From Isoetes taiwanensis (taxonomy: Eukaryota > Streptophyta > Lycopodiopsida > Isoetales > Isoetaceae), in contig JAJEKV010000205.1 of assembly GCA_021234155.1 (NCBI GenBank), forward strand, positions 977,501 to 1,041,500: a stretch of 64,000 nt of DNA, written 5' to 3'. The notes under the pieces were generated by a model. It was not told the origin of the DNA. It was given only the letters and a program-made list of their open reading frames with translations, and did no database searches. Position numbers and translations under genes: made by a program. Below, in pieces: positions 22,551-33,410 of this stretch (positions are counted from its first letter, which is position 1; each line of letters begins with the position of its first letter).

Positions 22551-25193
22551 TTAGAACCCTGAACTGCTAGTTTCAACTTTTGATACTTCTTCAACCCCTA
22601 ATAAATTCTGTAATTTCCTGAACTGTGCACCTGAGACAGCTTTAGTCATGATGTCTGCAGCTTGTTCGTCTGTACGAACATATTTTACAATGATATATCC
22701 TGATGCCACCATTTGTCTAATATAGTGAACATCTAATTCAATATGTTTTGTTCTTTCATGCAACACTGGGTTTCTAGTAATTGAGATACAACTCATGCTA
22801 TCTGAGAATAACACTGTAGGCTGTTTTTGTAACATACCTAATTCGTCCAGCAATCTTCTAACCCATATGATCTCTCTAGAAGCCAATGATGCCGCTTTAT
22901 ATTCAGCTTCTGCGGTTGACATTGCCACGCTTCCTTGCTTTTTACTCCTCCATGATATACAACCTCCTCCTAACATTAAAGCATACCCTGAAGTTGATTG
23001 CCTAGTATCCACATCTCCTGCCCAGTCTGCATCAGAATAAGCCACTAATGTTAGATTATCATTGCAAAAAGTAATTCCACTGTCTTGTGTTCCTTTTAAA
23101 AATCTCAGAATCCTTTTAGCTGCTTGCCAGTGCTGCATTCCAGGATTGTTCAAGTATCGACTGAGTATATTTACTCCAAATGCAATATCTGGCCTAGTAC
23201 AGTTTGAAACATATAACAAGCAACCAATTAGCTCTCTGTATGGAATGCTTGCCATTTGTTTTAACTCAGCTTCATTTGAAGGACATAAGTTTAGACTGAA
23301 TTTCTGACCTTGTACCAGCAGTGTACTTACAGCATTACATTCAGTCATTCTAAATCTCTTGATTATTGATTGGATATTATCCTTTTGAGTCAGTGTCAGC
23401 ATTTTGCTTGCCCTATTTCTTGTGACTTCAATTCCCAAGAACTTTTGCAATGGCCCCAAATCTGCCATCTCAAATTTGTCCTTCAAGATGCTTTTACATT
23501 TTATCAAGCAATCCATTTTGTTAGAGACCATAATGCAATCATCTACATATAAGGCAATGATGCAAAAATCATTCCCAAATCTGAATTTATAAAGATTACC
23601 TTCATTTTTCAGTTTTTCGAAGCCATGTTCTTCAAGAAATTTGTCAATACATAAATACCATTGCATGGGTGACTGTCTTAGTCCATATACAGCTCGTTTG
23701 AGCTTCCATACCTTATCATTTCCTACTTCAAACCCTTTTGCTTGTTGCATGTATATTTCCTCTTCCAATTTTGCATTTAGAAAGGCTGTTTTTACATCCA
23801 TGTGATGTATCTCCAAATCATGAGCATTTGCATATGCCAATAATATTCTTATGCTAGTTAGCTTAACCAAGGGCGAGAAGGTGTCTTCAAAATCTATTCC
23901 TCTTTTTTGAGTGAATCCTTGTGCCACTAATCGTGCCTTATATCTTTCTAGTCCACCATTTCCTTTCTTTACTTTAAAAATCCACTTGCTGCCCACTATG
24001 TTTTTACCTGCAGGCTTAGTTACCAATTCATATGTATTTGTTCTTCTAAAAGAGTTTATCTCTTCTATCATAGCAGTTTTCCATTTCTCGGCATTCCTAT
24101 CTTTCAAAGCTTCCTCATATGAACTTGGTGCCTTCGATTCCAAAATAGCCATTACTGCAAGAATCTCTTCTTCTTCTAGTCTTTTGCTTTTCCCTCCTTC
24201 TTGTCTTCCAAAGTGAGTTGTATCAAAATTTATTCCTTCCTTTAGCTTCTCTACTTCTGTTGCTCTCCTTCTTTTAGCTTGTTTTTCTTCACTTTGATCA
24301 GACCTGATTATATCAGAATGTACATTATCCCCCTTCTCTTCACATCTTTCACCGTGAATGTTTGTACACTCTTCTTCATCTAGATCAGCTGTAACATAGC
24401 TGTTCTTTTGTTCTCCTTCTACCTTTTCATTATTTTCATCATTTTCTACTTTCAATGTACCATGTAGAATAGCCCTGTTCTTGTACAGAATATTCTCATC
24501 AAAAGTTACATCTCTACTAATGATTATTCTTCTTCCTTCATGATCATATAATTTATAGGCCTTAGAGACCTCATCATATCCTACCAAAAAACATATCAGT
24601 GCCCTATCATCTAATTTTCTTCTCAATTCCTTTGGAACATGTACAAAGGCAGCACAACCATAAACTCTAAAGCTTTCATATGTAACATTTCTTCCATTCC
24701 ATGTTTCTTCTGCTAACTTTCCTGCCAGACTTGCTAGTGGCAACCTATTCTGAATGTACATAGCTGTATGCACTGCTTCTTCCCATAAATAGTTTGGAAG
24801 ACCTGTATGCTTTAACATAGCTCTTACAGAGTCTAAAATGGTTCTGTTCTTACGTTCTGCAACTCCATTTTGCTGTGGCGAATATCGACAAGTCAATTGT
24901 CTTTTAATTCCCTTTTGTGAGCAGTAACTTTTAAACTCATCTGACATATATTCTCCACCTCGGTCAGACCTAATGCACTTAATTTTCTTGTTCGTTTCCC
25001 TCTCCACTTCTGCCTCAAACAACTTAAAAGCACTAAAGGCCTGATCCTTAGTTCTAAGAGTGTAACATTTTGTTCTTCGAGAATAATCATCAATAAATGT
25101 TATAAAGTACCTTTTTCCATGCAAACTTCTCACATTCAAGGGACCACAAAGGTCTGTATGTATCAGCTCCAGAACTCCTTTTGCTCTTCTTTT
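22551..25193 (-). CDS. Nested copia integrase, reverse transcriptase and RNase H
   Basis: A fully open frame of about 880 codons. Integrase: FITFIDDYSRRT, CIRSDRGGEYMSDEF, and QNGVAERKNRTILDSVRAML, giving the D-D-35-E residues. A Glu/Lys-rich linker follows. Reverse transcriptase: WIFKVKKGNGGLERYKARL, MDVKTAFLNAKLEEEIYMQQ and active site ALYVDDCIMV. RNase H: ADWAGDVDTRQSTSGYALML, STAEAEYKAAS and a DVHYIRQMV region. It is contiguous with the gag-protease frame except for the single TAA at 25194-25196. All catalytic motifs look intact, consistent with recent activity. Confidence 0.93.
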   Translation of the reverse strand, partial: KRRAKGVLELIHTDLCGPLNVRSLHGKRYFITFIDDYSRRTKCYTLRTKDQAFSAFKLFEAEVERETNKKIKCIRSDRGGEYMSDEFKSYCSQKGIKRQLTCRYSPQQNGVAERKNRTILDSVRAMLKHTGLPNYLWEEAVHTAMYIQNRLPLASLAGKLAEETWNGRNVTYESFRVYGCAAFVHVPKELRRKLDDRALICFLVGYDEVSKAYKLYDHEGRRIIISRDVTFDENILYKNRAILHGTLKVENDENNEKVEGEQKNSYVTADLDEEECTNIHGERCEEKGDNVHSDIIRSDQSEEKQAKRRRATEVEKLKEGINFDTTHFGRQEGGKSKRLEEEEILAVMAILESKAPSSYEEALKDRNAEKWKTAMIEEINSFRRTNTYELVTKPAGKNIVGSKWIFKVKKGNGGLERYKARLVAQGFTQKRGIDFEDTFSPLVKLTSIRILLAYANAHDLEIHHMDVKTAFLNAKLEEEIYMQQAKGFEVGNDKVWKLKRAVYGLRQSPMQWYLCIDKFLEEHGFEKLKNEGNLYKFRFGNDFCIIALYVDDCIMVSNKMDCLIKCKSILKDKFEMADLGPLQKFLGIEVTRNRASKMLTLTQKDNIQSIIKRFRMTECNAVSTLLVQGQKFSLNLCPSNEAELKQMASIPYRELIGCLLYVSNCTRPDIAFGVNILSRYLNNPGMQHWQAAKRILRFLKGTQDSGITFCNDNLTLVAYSDADWAGDVDTRQSTSGYALMLGGGCISWRSKKQGSVAMSTAEAEYKAASLASREIIWVRRLLDELGMLQKQPTVLFSDSMSCISITRNPVLHERTKHIELDVHYIRQMVASGYIIVKYVRTDEQAADIMTKAVSGAQFRKLQNLLGVEEVSKVETSSSGF

Positions 25194-26155
25194 TTATCTT
25201 GCAAATGCTAGTCGAGTGTGCTTACCTAGTTTACATCCAAGACAAGTAAAACTTTCATGCTCTGCATCACAAGCTTCAAGCCTTCTCTTCTTAATTAGAA
25301 ACTTCACATTGTTTTGATGAGTATGTGCTAATCTTTCATGCCAAATTCTTGCTGAGGGCAAAGAAACAGCATTTATGCCTTCTACATGATGCTCATTCAA
25401 GAAACTAAATAAATTGCCCACACGTTTTGCCAAAAACTTAAGTTTATTATTGAGAAGCACTTTACAAAATTGTTTTTCAAAAACAACCTTGTATCCTAAG
25501 TCAACCAATTGACTTACAGATATCAAGTTCCTGACAATATTAGGAATACACAGAACATTCTCCAAATTCACTAATTTTCCTTCTAAATCATAAAGCTCTA
25601 ACAGTCCAGCCTCTTCCATCTTTTGAAGTGTTCCATTTCCCATTTGCACATGATGTGAGCTCTTCAATCTCCTTTCTCTAAGTGTTCCTGCAGATTTGAC
25701 TATGCTTCTCTCAGCTCCACTATCTAGAACATATAATTCATGATTAGTCTTATCATTCAAAACACTCAAACTTTTGCTTAAATTTACCTCTGCATCAGGG
25801 TCTGTTTCTTCAATATCAGCCTCCTTTGCCACATTAACTGATGCATGTTCCTTGTTCACGTTGCCTCTTCCTCTTCCTCTTACATTTTTAGACCCTCTCC
25901 AATTATTAGAGAAACCTCTACCCCTTCCTCTTGGGCTGGAACAATTACTTGCAATATGTCCATATCCTTCACAATTAAAACATCTAAGATCCCTACCTTC
26001 TTTATTCCTTGGGCAGTTTGCCTTTAGATGTCCAAACATCTTACATGAAAAACATGGGCCAATTCTTCTCTCACTACTCTTACCTTTTCCAGCATAGAGA
26101 ACCTCAGTATTCTCTTCTTCTTCATCCTTAGTTAACTTGCTTTGTTCTAATTCTG
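25194..26155 (-). pseudogene. Nested copia gag C-terminus and protease
   Basis: Minus-strand frame with two CCHC knuckles (CFSCKMFGHLKANC and CFNCEGYGHIASNC). A Gly/Arg-rich stretch follows, then the protease motif VLDSGAERSIV and a GAG-pre-integrase zinc region (WHERLAHTH...CLGCKLGKH). It ends at TAA (25194-25196), in the same frame as the downstream integrase. The 5' part of gag lies beyond the LINE insertion at 27374-27960. Confidence 0.88.
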
Positions 26156-26164
26156 TCCTGATTA

Positions 26165-27364
26165 TTATTATTATTATTATTTTTTTTTTTTTGGAGGTAA
26201 GGTGTGTTTTGTATTCATACTCGGAAATTACATAGTGATATTGTATACCATCAGAGGTATACTGGTAGGCATAATGCCAAAATTACACATTCCGAAAGTT
26301 TGGAAATGTGTTAAGAATACCAGACTAATGTCTGTTAGCAGACTAAGGACTGTTACCTATTACATACAATAACTTATCAGATAATCAAACTTTTATGTTC
26401 CTAAGTGTTTGGATGCTTCCTATTGTGCATCAATCAGATCTTGCATGGTAAGATCCTGTACTCTTCGTCTGCCAAGGATGTTCAGTGAAATCCAGAAGAA
26501 GGAGAACATGGGCCTCCCGCATCTGCTGCCACTTATGGAATAAGTTCATGAAAAAAGGCCTGAGATTGTTATGTCTCCAGGCTTCTGTTCTCTTCAGAAT
26601 CTTCTTCAATGCTTTTGCATGAATCATCTCTTGTTTCAGCTGTATGAAAATTTCCTCTTCTTCAATCCCAGGAAGATTAGACTCCTCAGTGTCGGAGTCC
26701 TCAGCAACCCCCATACCTCGATCTTTGGCTCCATATCTATTAAGCCTCCTCATTGCATCTGTGCAAAATAACATCATCAGTAGTTAGATTAAGCACAAAA
26801 AAATCATAGACTCCTTGAAATCTACCAAAGGCTGTCCAGCCTTTATCATAGTTCATCCCCTTTAAGGATCTATGTGCAATTGCCGAGTTCACAAGCTCAG
26901 CTAGGAAGATTTGTTTGAGCCAAATAATATTTGGATTTTTGTGTTCCATTGTTACTCTGTTTCTGTGTTTCCATACTGCCCAGCAGGAAAGTGCTCTTGT
27001 TGTGCTCAAAACCCTGTCCTCTGTATTCAGGAAATCTAGGAGTCCACTCCCTCCAATCTTGCCTTTATTTATCTGGACAGTCCAGTTCCAGAATTCATCA
27101 ATGATCTCACATTGGAAGACATGGTTAGAAGATTCCTCCTCTCCACATCCCATGAGACATCTCCCTGAAATAGACGAGTCAAATTTGGCTTTCTTTTGAT
27201 TAGTCATCAGTCCTTGATGCAATATAAGCCAGGTAAAGGTCTTTACTTTATTTGCTGTATAGCTCTTCCATCCTTTTCTACATACCTTTGCTAGAACCTT
27301 TTGCCTGCAATTCCAGAGAGAGGCTGCTCTGGAGGGTTTGTGTTGGATCAAAGCTTTATATACT
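26165..27364 (-). mobile_element. 5'-truncated LINE inserted in copia gag
   Basis: About 1.2 kb flanked by the 9-bp duplication TCCTGATTA (26156-26164 and 27365-27373). The minus-strand 3' end is a poly(A) followed by a short (AAT)n run at 26165-26192. The minus-strand frame 26740-27351 encodes a reverse-transcriptase zinc-binding (zf-RVT) region: KVKTFTWLILHQGLMTNQ, CLMGCGEEESSNHVFQC and CWAVWKHRNRV. This is the C-terminus of an L1-type ORF2. Truncation and poly(A) are typical of target-primed reverse transcription. Confidence 0.88.
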
Positions 27365-27373
27365 TCCTGATTA

Positions 27374-27960
27374 AGGCTTCAGCCTTCTCCCTATTTCTTC
27401 CCACGGTTCTAATCAAAGTGCTTAATTGACCAAAACTAGAAAAAGCTCTTGCAAGACTGAGTACCTGGAATTCTCGTGTAATTGGTACTTTGGCAGCCTC
27501 CAAGTCTGCAATGATATTGTCAAACTTTTGAAAAAACAATGTGAGATTGTCCTTTTCTTGAAACTTAAGTTTTCTCAATTCCCTGTCCAACATATCCAGC
27601 TGTGAGGTATTCTTCATCTCATATGTTTTGATTAGATAATCCCATATTTCTTTTGGTGTTTTGTCTCTGATCTTATACAAAATGCTAGATCCCAGTTTAC
27701 TTGCAATAATCACTCTAGCTTCTTGCAATTTTCCTTTCAGATTATTCCCTCCACTTGCAGTTGCAGTTGCAGCAGATGTTCCTTCTCCTTGTGTCATATT
27801 TACTGAGCCACTATCTCCTTCAGCTTCACTTTCACCATTCACATAATCCCACAGTTGCTTCTAAGACATCTTTCATTCTACCTTTCCATGTTTGAAATCC
27901 TGCTTCACCTTCAAACATGGCTATTCCACTTAGCAAGCTTGCACCAAGCCTTGTTGCCAT
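27374..27960 (-). pseudogene. Nested copia gag N-terminal part
   Basis: ATG at 27960 lies only 8 nt after the primer binding site and begins MATRLGASLLSGIAMFEG. A frameshift near 27855 breaks the expected LWDYVNG motif. After that the UBN2-type gag domain is readable (KEIWDYLIKTYEMKNTSQL, DRELRKLKFQEKDNLTLFF). The frame continues across the LINE insertion if one 9-bp duplication is removed. Confidence 0.85.
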
Positions 27961-27968
27961 GATAATTT

Positions 27969-27981
27969 GGCTCTGATACCA
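27969..27981 (-). other. Nested copia primer binding site
   Basis: The minus strand reads TGGTATCAGAGCC one base after the 5' LTR, complementary to initiator tRNA-Met. Confidence 0.92.
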
Positions 27982-27982
27982 A

Positions 27983-28626
27983 TGAAAATTTATTCTTAGA
28001 AGAGGACTAACAATGCACTAGCATAAACTATCAATGCATTAACCATTGAATATATTATGAAAGATAAAATTCATAATCTAATACAATTCACATGGTTATA
28101 TTTCATCTAGCAATGCAAGCAAAATTCCAGATGTTTATTCAATCATATCACGAACCACTACAGTCGAATCGAACTTCCCTCTAGACGGCTAGATCCGGGT
28201 TCATATCTGCTGTGCTTCATTGTTCTCTGATTTCTCCTTTTATGCTTTCTCAGGCTCCATTCGGTTCGGGATAATCTTCTGCCTTTCTATGCATAGTTTC
28301 CATTGGTGCCACTGTTTTATTTGACTGTCATTTCTTTCCTTGTATGGTCAACTGCCGACCTTTTTATCAGCATTATTTACCTCGTTCATTTTCCAATGGT
28401 TCTTACCATATAAGCCCAACGAATAACTTCTTGCACTATGGTCTCATGTTAACCATTAGGTAACTGTAACAAACCTGATTATTTCTCAATGGTTCCCTTG
28501 CATATTGTCTCAGCGAAACCTTCTAGTTCTAATGTCTAAGTTTACCATTAGATAAACGTAGCAACTCTGGATCTTGTAACTTCAACCTTTCTCTTATAAT
28601 GTTAATTCATGACATTAATATTTTCA
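27983..28626 (-). repeat. Nested copia 5' LTR (right in window)
   Basis: 644 bp, identical to the left LTR except for two substitutions (in CTTCCCTCTAG and TTGACTGTC) and a 6-bp insertion after AATGTCTA. Confidence 0.95.
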
Positions 28627-29613
28627 ACAGGAGTCTTCCAGAATGTCTCCCTTCATGATAAATTATGGTTATCAATGCCTTACTCTAGACACATGGCATA
28701 ATCCCGTTTCTAAGGTGGAGGTTTCTCAACAACTCCTCTTGGAAATGCAAGCTTTGGTTCAAGAAGTTCGTGGTTACTTATTGGTTGCACGCAGTCGTCA
28801 GAAGAGTGTCGCGGATAAGCACAGAACCCCACGAGTCTTCCAGGTGTGCGAATCAGTTTGGCTCGAGATTAAGGTAAAGCAAGCCAAGCTTAAGATTGAT
28901 AACTGCAAGAAGCTGGCACCCAGATGGGCTGGGCCGTTCAAGATCATTGAACGTGTTGGAGAACAGGCGTATCGTTTGGATTTGCCACCCCGCTTGAAGA
29001 TCCACAAGGTTTTTCACGTGAGTCTTCTGAAACAACACACCCCAGATCCAGAGGAGATCTTGGATACACCCACCCTCCTTGAAATGACAGAAGAGCATCT
29101 AGATATAGTGCCTGAAGCTCTTCTTGATCGAGCCTATAAGCAGACCAGAAGGACTCAAATGTTGCAATACTTGGTTAAGTGGAAACACTTGCCAGTTGAG
29201 GATGCTACGTGGGTGATGAAGATAGACCTTGAGAAGCACTATCCGGACTTCATGCAGGAATCTCAGGGCCGCACCATCAACGATGCTATCAACCCCGCAC
29301 CCGGCGGTAAGCTTGAAGGCTTGATTCGCCAAGAATCATGCAATAGAGGAGTAGATGCATCGTGGTTAACAGTAGTTACCGATGATGAGATCACCTTCGT
29401 GTTCTCTAGGACGTGGTGCATTGTCGATGTTGGCATGACCGTGAATTGCTTGGAAAGCATGTAGTTCATAGGCCGCGTTCATCTCGGCTATAATGGGAAC
29501 TTGGCCATTCCTTACGCCGCAATGAATTGCGAACCATAGGCATGATAGGTTTCCTTGTAGATAGGTTTTCCTTTTATTTCTTATAGGGGGTGGTCCCTTA
29601 AACCACAACCTAC

Positions 29614-29982
29614 CAGTGTTGTCACGTACGCGTACCGTACCGTACGTACTGTACGTATTTTTTAAAAAATACGTTTTTTTTCAGCCATACGTACCTTACG
29701 TACGTTTGGAGTATTTTTTAAAAATAAAAAAACAGTGTTTAAATAAAATAAAACAGTGAAATAAAACATAAAACTGATGTAGGGGAAGTTGGCTAGCATG
29801 TTAGTTTGCTATCTAGGAGGCCCAGGTTCAATTCTTGGTAAGTGCAAGTTTATTGTTCTGTGAAAAACAAGAGTATTTAAAAAAAAAAAACGTCAGAAGT
29901 ATTTTTTAAAAATATGTACGTACGTACAAGTACGGTATGGGATGGATCCTTTTTAAAAAATACGCGTATTTTTGCAACACTG
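29614..29982. mobile_element. Non-autonomous hAT-type element (369 bp)
   Basis: Terminal inverted repeats CAGTGTTG / CAACACTG are flanked by the perfect 8-bp duplication CAACCTAC (29606-29613 and 29983-29990), the hAT signature. The subterminal DNA is dominated by TACG/CGTA motifs such as ACGTACGCGTA. There is no transposase frame. It lies in the 3' untranslated part of the gypsy element and is related to 50112-50438. Confidence 0.88.
29780..29890 (+). mobile_element. SINE-like insert inside the hAT element
   Basis: About 110 bp with an A-box-like TTGGCTAGCATGTTAG, a B-box-like GGTTCAATTC 39 bp later, and an A run at its 3' end (29879-29890). This arrangement fits a short tRNA-derived SINE. 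Target duplication is not clear. Confidence 0.5.
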
Positions 29983-29990
29983 CAACCTAC

Positions 29991-30349
29991 TTATACTATC
30001 TATATATACTGATGTATTGACATGTGCAGGCCAGTAAGCAGTACATGACCTGCCCATGTATAGAGGGTTGCTGATGGCCCGACTTCTCCAGTTTTATCTT
30101 GTCTACATGTGTTACCTTTTTGTCACTGTGATGTTTGATATTGGACTTCGGTCCTTGACCTTTTTTTATGATAATCATGTAAACTGCACCTTGGTGCTCA
30201 AGCTCTTATATGCTTTAAACTTTAATGTTCTTACCCTCGGAAATAAGGGATTACCTTCCTTCTTTTATGTATAATTTCTTCTATTTCAGTTTCTTCGATT
30301 CTGCGTCACTGGTTTAACTAACCTTAATGCTGAGGACAGCATTATTTCT
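29991..30349 (+). other. Gypsy 3' untranslated region
   Basis: Noncoding sequence between the hAT element and the polypurine tract. Short frames here show no domain. Confidence 0.6.
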
Positions 30350-30362
30350 AAGAAGGGGAGAA
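30350..30362 (+). other. Gypsy polypurine tract
   Basis: AAGAAGGGGAGAA lies directly before the 3' LTR TGTGACG. Confidence 0.9.
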
Positions 30363-31919
30363 TGTGACGTTCCAAGTATTTATACGGTATACGTATAAAT
30401 ATACTGACACATCACACAGGGAAGATACGCCACCATGGGGTATTTGAACCTAGGGGGTTGACCTAAAAGGGATTAATTTAGCTATGCTAAATTAATAAAG
30501 GGGTAATTAAAGGATAATTACCTAGAATTAAGATAAGAAGTAGTATTTAATTAACTTAAATAGGATAATTGATTAATTAGGAAGGCGCCACTTGGCCAAA
30601 TTCGATTGGCCAGCAGGGGAATGCTAACTTGGGTCATCAAACTGGACCCCTATCCCATTTGGCCCCAAAAATCGAACCAGGAGGAGCAGCTGCTGAGCGC
30701 CCAAGTTCCTTGAAGATGGAGATACCTCATGATAATGGATCCAGCAGAAACTCGGGTTAGTGGATAGTCTAGCTTGATGTTTCTAGGGTAGCGCCTCAGT
30801 CAGTCTTCTCTGGTTGTCTCTGCTTAGGATTAACCCTTCTTTGATACTTAGGATTATGTTTCAATTATGGATTATGTTTTGTATGGATGGATGGATGAAT
30901 CTATGATAGTATCTCTGTTAGCCTTCCGTAAAGCAGGGATTAAAAGGGGGGGTAGAGACCTCTGTGCTTTATGTTCTTAGTATGCTCCTAGTAGTTCCCC
31001 TAGTACCCGGTAAATGCGGCCTGTGCACAAGAGACCACCGAGCCGTGGATACTATGGAATTGCTCAGCACCAGAGAAGGGACGCAGTGGTGAAGTGGGGG
31101 TGGGGTCTTGCACGAACATAAAAGGCTCCTGAGACTCCTACAGTGGTCTAGGCCTGATAGCCGGTCACGTAGAGGGCCGGGTATGGGTCTGACACTCCCT
31201 GGGTGCAGAGGTGTGACCCGTATGGGGCATCCTAGATAAAGTTAGGGGAGTAGGTCGGGTACGGATGCGGGGGTCGCTGATGCGGCACGTATTCTCTAGC
31301 TCACCCATGGAACCGCTGCGATCCTGGAAGGGGACACCTCCCCGACCTGCCTCATCGGACCAGGGAGATGTAACCTGGAGTAGACTTGAAGGGTGGTACC
31401 TTGAGTCTGCATCTCCGGAAGGCTATAGTGATGCCATAGCATGATTCGACTCATCTGCAAAGTGTGCACAGGAGGGGCGGATGGAGTGGACAACCCTAGC
31501 CGATGTTCTATGCCAGCCAACGCCATGCCAAGATTCGGTCTGCTGATCTCTTGAGACCTAGCCGTCAGTCGATCCTCACTGGAGTCTGAGCCAGGGTAGA
31601 ACCATGGGTTTTGGGGTGTTTTCTCTAGTTTAAATGCATCTTCTCTGTTATTATCAGTTGGATGGACGTGCCACCCTTCGTGGTGGTTATTTATGATATG
31701 ATTAGGCTGTATGCTAACCTTGTATGCACGCTTCCACGATATAGGAGTCCCATTGAAGGCGTGGGCCAAATGACACCTCTGTGTCCTTCACTCGAGCATC
31801 TTTCCATAGATGGTCCGAGTTAGATGGAGGGCCCTGCTCATGGCGAGTTGGTTGCCATGGGAGGGGGAAGTCCCCGTATGTATCCGCCTGAGTGGTGTAT
31901 ATGTTCTGGGAGCGTCACA
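30363..31919 (+). repeat. Gypsy 3' LTR
   Basis: 1557 bp, TGTGACGTTCC to GCGTCACA, homologous over its whole length to 11559-13113, and followed by the ATTAC duplication at 31920-31924. Confidence 0.95.
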
Positions 31920-31992
31920 ATTACAAATGCAGTAGCGACTACCAGATTTGGAGGATGAATTAGACTAGGAGTTAGCAGACTTGGAAGCGGGC

Positions 31993-32227
31993 TGGGGAAA
32001 GAGTGTGGACAAGATAGAGGTGTTGCTCGAAGGGCATTTTGGATACTTAAATCCAAAAGGATGACTAAAAAATGTCCTTCACAAGGCAACTTTGGGTGTG
32101 AAAGCCAACTAGTAAAGGAGTGTGGGCTAGATAGAGATATTGCTCGAAGGGTGTTTTGGATGCTTTAGAATCTAAAATGGGGACTCAAAAATGTCCTTCA
32201 CACAACAGTTTGAGGTGTGGATGCAAA
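31993..32227. repeat. Diverged tandem duplication, about 115-bp unit
   Basis: GAGTGTGGACAAGATAGAGG...AAAAATGTCCTTCACAAGG is followed by GAGTGTGGGCTAGATAGAGA...AAAAATGTCCTTCACACAAC. It belongs to the DNA into which the gypsy element inserted. Confidence 0.75.
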
Positions 32228-32628
32228 ACCTATATCATTTAGGTCGCTGCTCATTCTGTTGCTTCTATGGCACTATGATTTAGGTAATCCTCTAAAACAT
32301 TCATTCTTCATAGATGAAGATGCTTATGACCGTTCTCTAGTCATATCCTTTTTAATTGATTGCATCTTAATTCCAACTTCTTCAAGGGAAAAAAAACATA
32401 CTTTTGAGTTTTCTGCTAAGCTTTATAGAATAGGTTAGCATGTGCTACACTTTCTCCTCACTATTAGCATCGCAAAACCACTATGACTAGAAGCCTCTTG
32501 ATGCTCTTAACCTATACCCAGATATTTAGCCAGCAATGTGATAATCTTATAGTTCCTGCAATATGGTAATATTAAATCCTTAGATTCTCATGCTCTAGTA
32601 AGCTTTTTGTGCATCATCTCTTAGATAT
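32228..32628. other. No gene recognised
   Basis: AT-rich sequence, possibly part of the decayed LINE that is readable just downstream. No motif could be supported. Confidence 0.4.
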
Positions 32629-32913
32629 ATGTATGTTTCTACTCCAAATGCCTGTGATGAGAATATTAAAGATCTAGATGAACATGTAGGGGTGCATGTT
32701 TTTGCTTCAAATGCTTGGGATGAGATCATTAATGTTTTAAAAACATTTGTTCAGGTACAAGGTGGCTACATTGGTAGGATCATAGCGGCAAAATCTGTCC
32801 TTATCAATATCCATGTCTACATGGCATCTTTCTTACTGGCTCCTCAATGTAAGACGATTGAGTTGTCAGGAATTTCATGGGGTGGTATGTTGAATTTAAA
32901 CTTCTATTCTTGA
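32629..32913 (+). pseudogene. LINE reverse transcriptase C-terminal remnant
   Basis: A 94-codon frame contains GRIIAAKSVLINIHVYMASF and QCKTIELSGISWGG. These match the conserved segment after the plant L1-type reverse transcriptase (LAGR...LIKSVL...IP.Y...FLWGG). It is short, AT-rich and without catalytic residues, so it is a fossil. Confidence 0.6.
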
Positions 32914-32939
32914 GGCATTTCGTATAGATTGAGTAGGAT

Positions 32940-33215
32940 AAGTATGTAAGGGCATTTTGGTAATTAAGTTTAGTATGTAGGGGGTATTTTGGTAATTAAG
33001 TTTGGTGTGTAGGGCATTTTGGTGATTAATTTGGTGTAGATTGATCAAAATTGGTATGTAATGGCATTTTGGTAATTAAGTTTGGTGTATAGGGGTATTT
33101 TGGTAATTAAGTTTGGTGTGTAGGGGCAAATTAGTAATTTGTTTGTATGTTTATTCTATTTAGTGTATTTATTTGAGCCAGGGGCATTTTGGTAATTACA
33201 TAAACTCATAGGGGT
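32940..33215. repeat. Degenerate minisatellite, unit about 27-32 bp
   Basis: At least seven units of GGCATTTTGGTAATTAAGTTTGGTGTGTAGGG type lie head to tail, with unit length drifting and one segment lost near 33040. Confidence 0.85.
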
Positions 33216-33410
33216 ATTTTGATAGTTTTCCCATATTTTAATACGGTGATAAAATGCAAATTTCTTTCCAAGGTTTGGCCAAAATTCTTGTCACAAGGAT
33301 TTCTTCAGCATACATGCCAAGATCTAATGAGGAAAATATTTCTTTAGTAGCCAGATCTCGTAGCAATTGTCTTGTTTACACGGGATATAATGACCATAAA
33401 ATGTGTGAAG

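Larger units (their letters stand above)
21663..28626 (-). mobile_element. Nested Ty1/copia element, 7 kb, very young
   Basis: Two LTRs (638 and 644 bp) flank gag, protease, integrase, reverse transcriptase and RNase H on the minus strand, with duplication ACAGG at 21658-21662 and 28627-28631. The LTRs differ at two bases and one 6-bp indel, so insertion was recent. The element is disabled by a LINE insertion in gag, a frameshift near 27855 and one in-frame TAA at 25194-25196. Confidence 0.96.
21254..29464 (+). pseudogene. Gypsy integrase core and chromodomain, split by copia insertion
   Basis: The integrase core starts MDLIVGLPRTLRGYDALMVV, then VSNRDPKFVSAFW and QTDGQTERINRIIEDML, giving the D-D-35-E residues. 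The frame is cut at 21662 by the nested copia element and resumes in frame at 28632, once one copy of the 5-bp duplication is discounted. After MSPFMINYGYQ come the integrase C-terminal GPFKIIERVGEQAYRLDLP region and a chromodomain (about 29115-29260: MLQYLVKWKHLPVEDATWV, HYPDF). Chromodomains direct chromoviruses to particular chromatin. A 70-residue tail follows to 29464. The nonsense and frameshift lesions upstream are separate from the copia insertion. Confidence 0.9.
11559..31919 (+). mobile_element. Ty3/gypsy chromovirus, 20.4 kb, with nested insertions
   Basis: Near-identical 1.55-kb LTRs, a tRNA-Met primer site, gag, protease, reverse transcriptase, RNase H, integrase and a C-terminal chromodomain on the plus strand define a chromovirus. 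A polypurine tract precedes the 3' LTR, and a 5-bp target duplication (ATTAC) flanks it. Without the copia insertion (6969 bp including one duplication) and the hAT insertion (377 bp), it would be about 13 kb. It is large because of about 4.5 kb of extra sequence with three ORF regions between the primer site and gag. The polyprotein has in-frame stops and frameshifts, so it is no longer autonomous. Confidence 0.95.

Noticed and set aside
28643-29464. Independent host chromodomain gene
   Set aside because: It is in frame with the gypsy integrase once the copia insertion is discounted, so it is the element's own C-terminus.
32930-33220. Possible CRISPR-like array
   Set aside because: Units are contiguous and degenerate with no unique spacers; this is a plant minisatellite.
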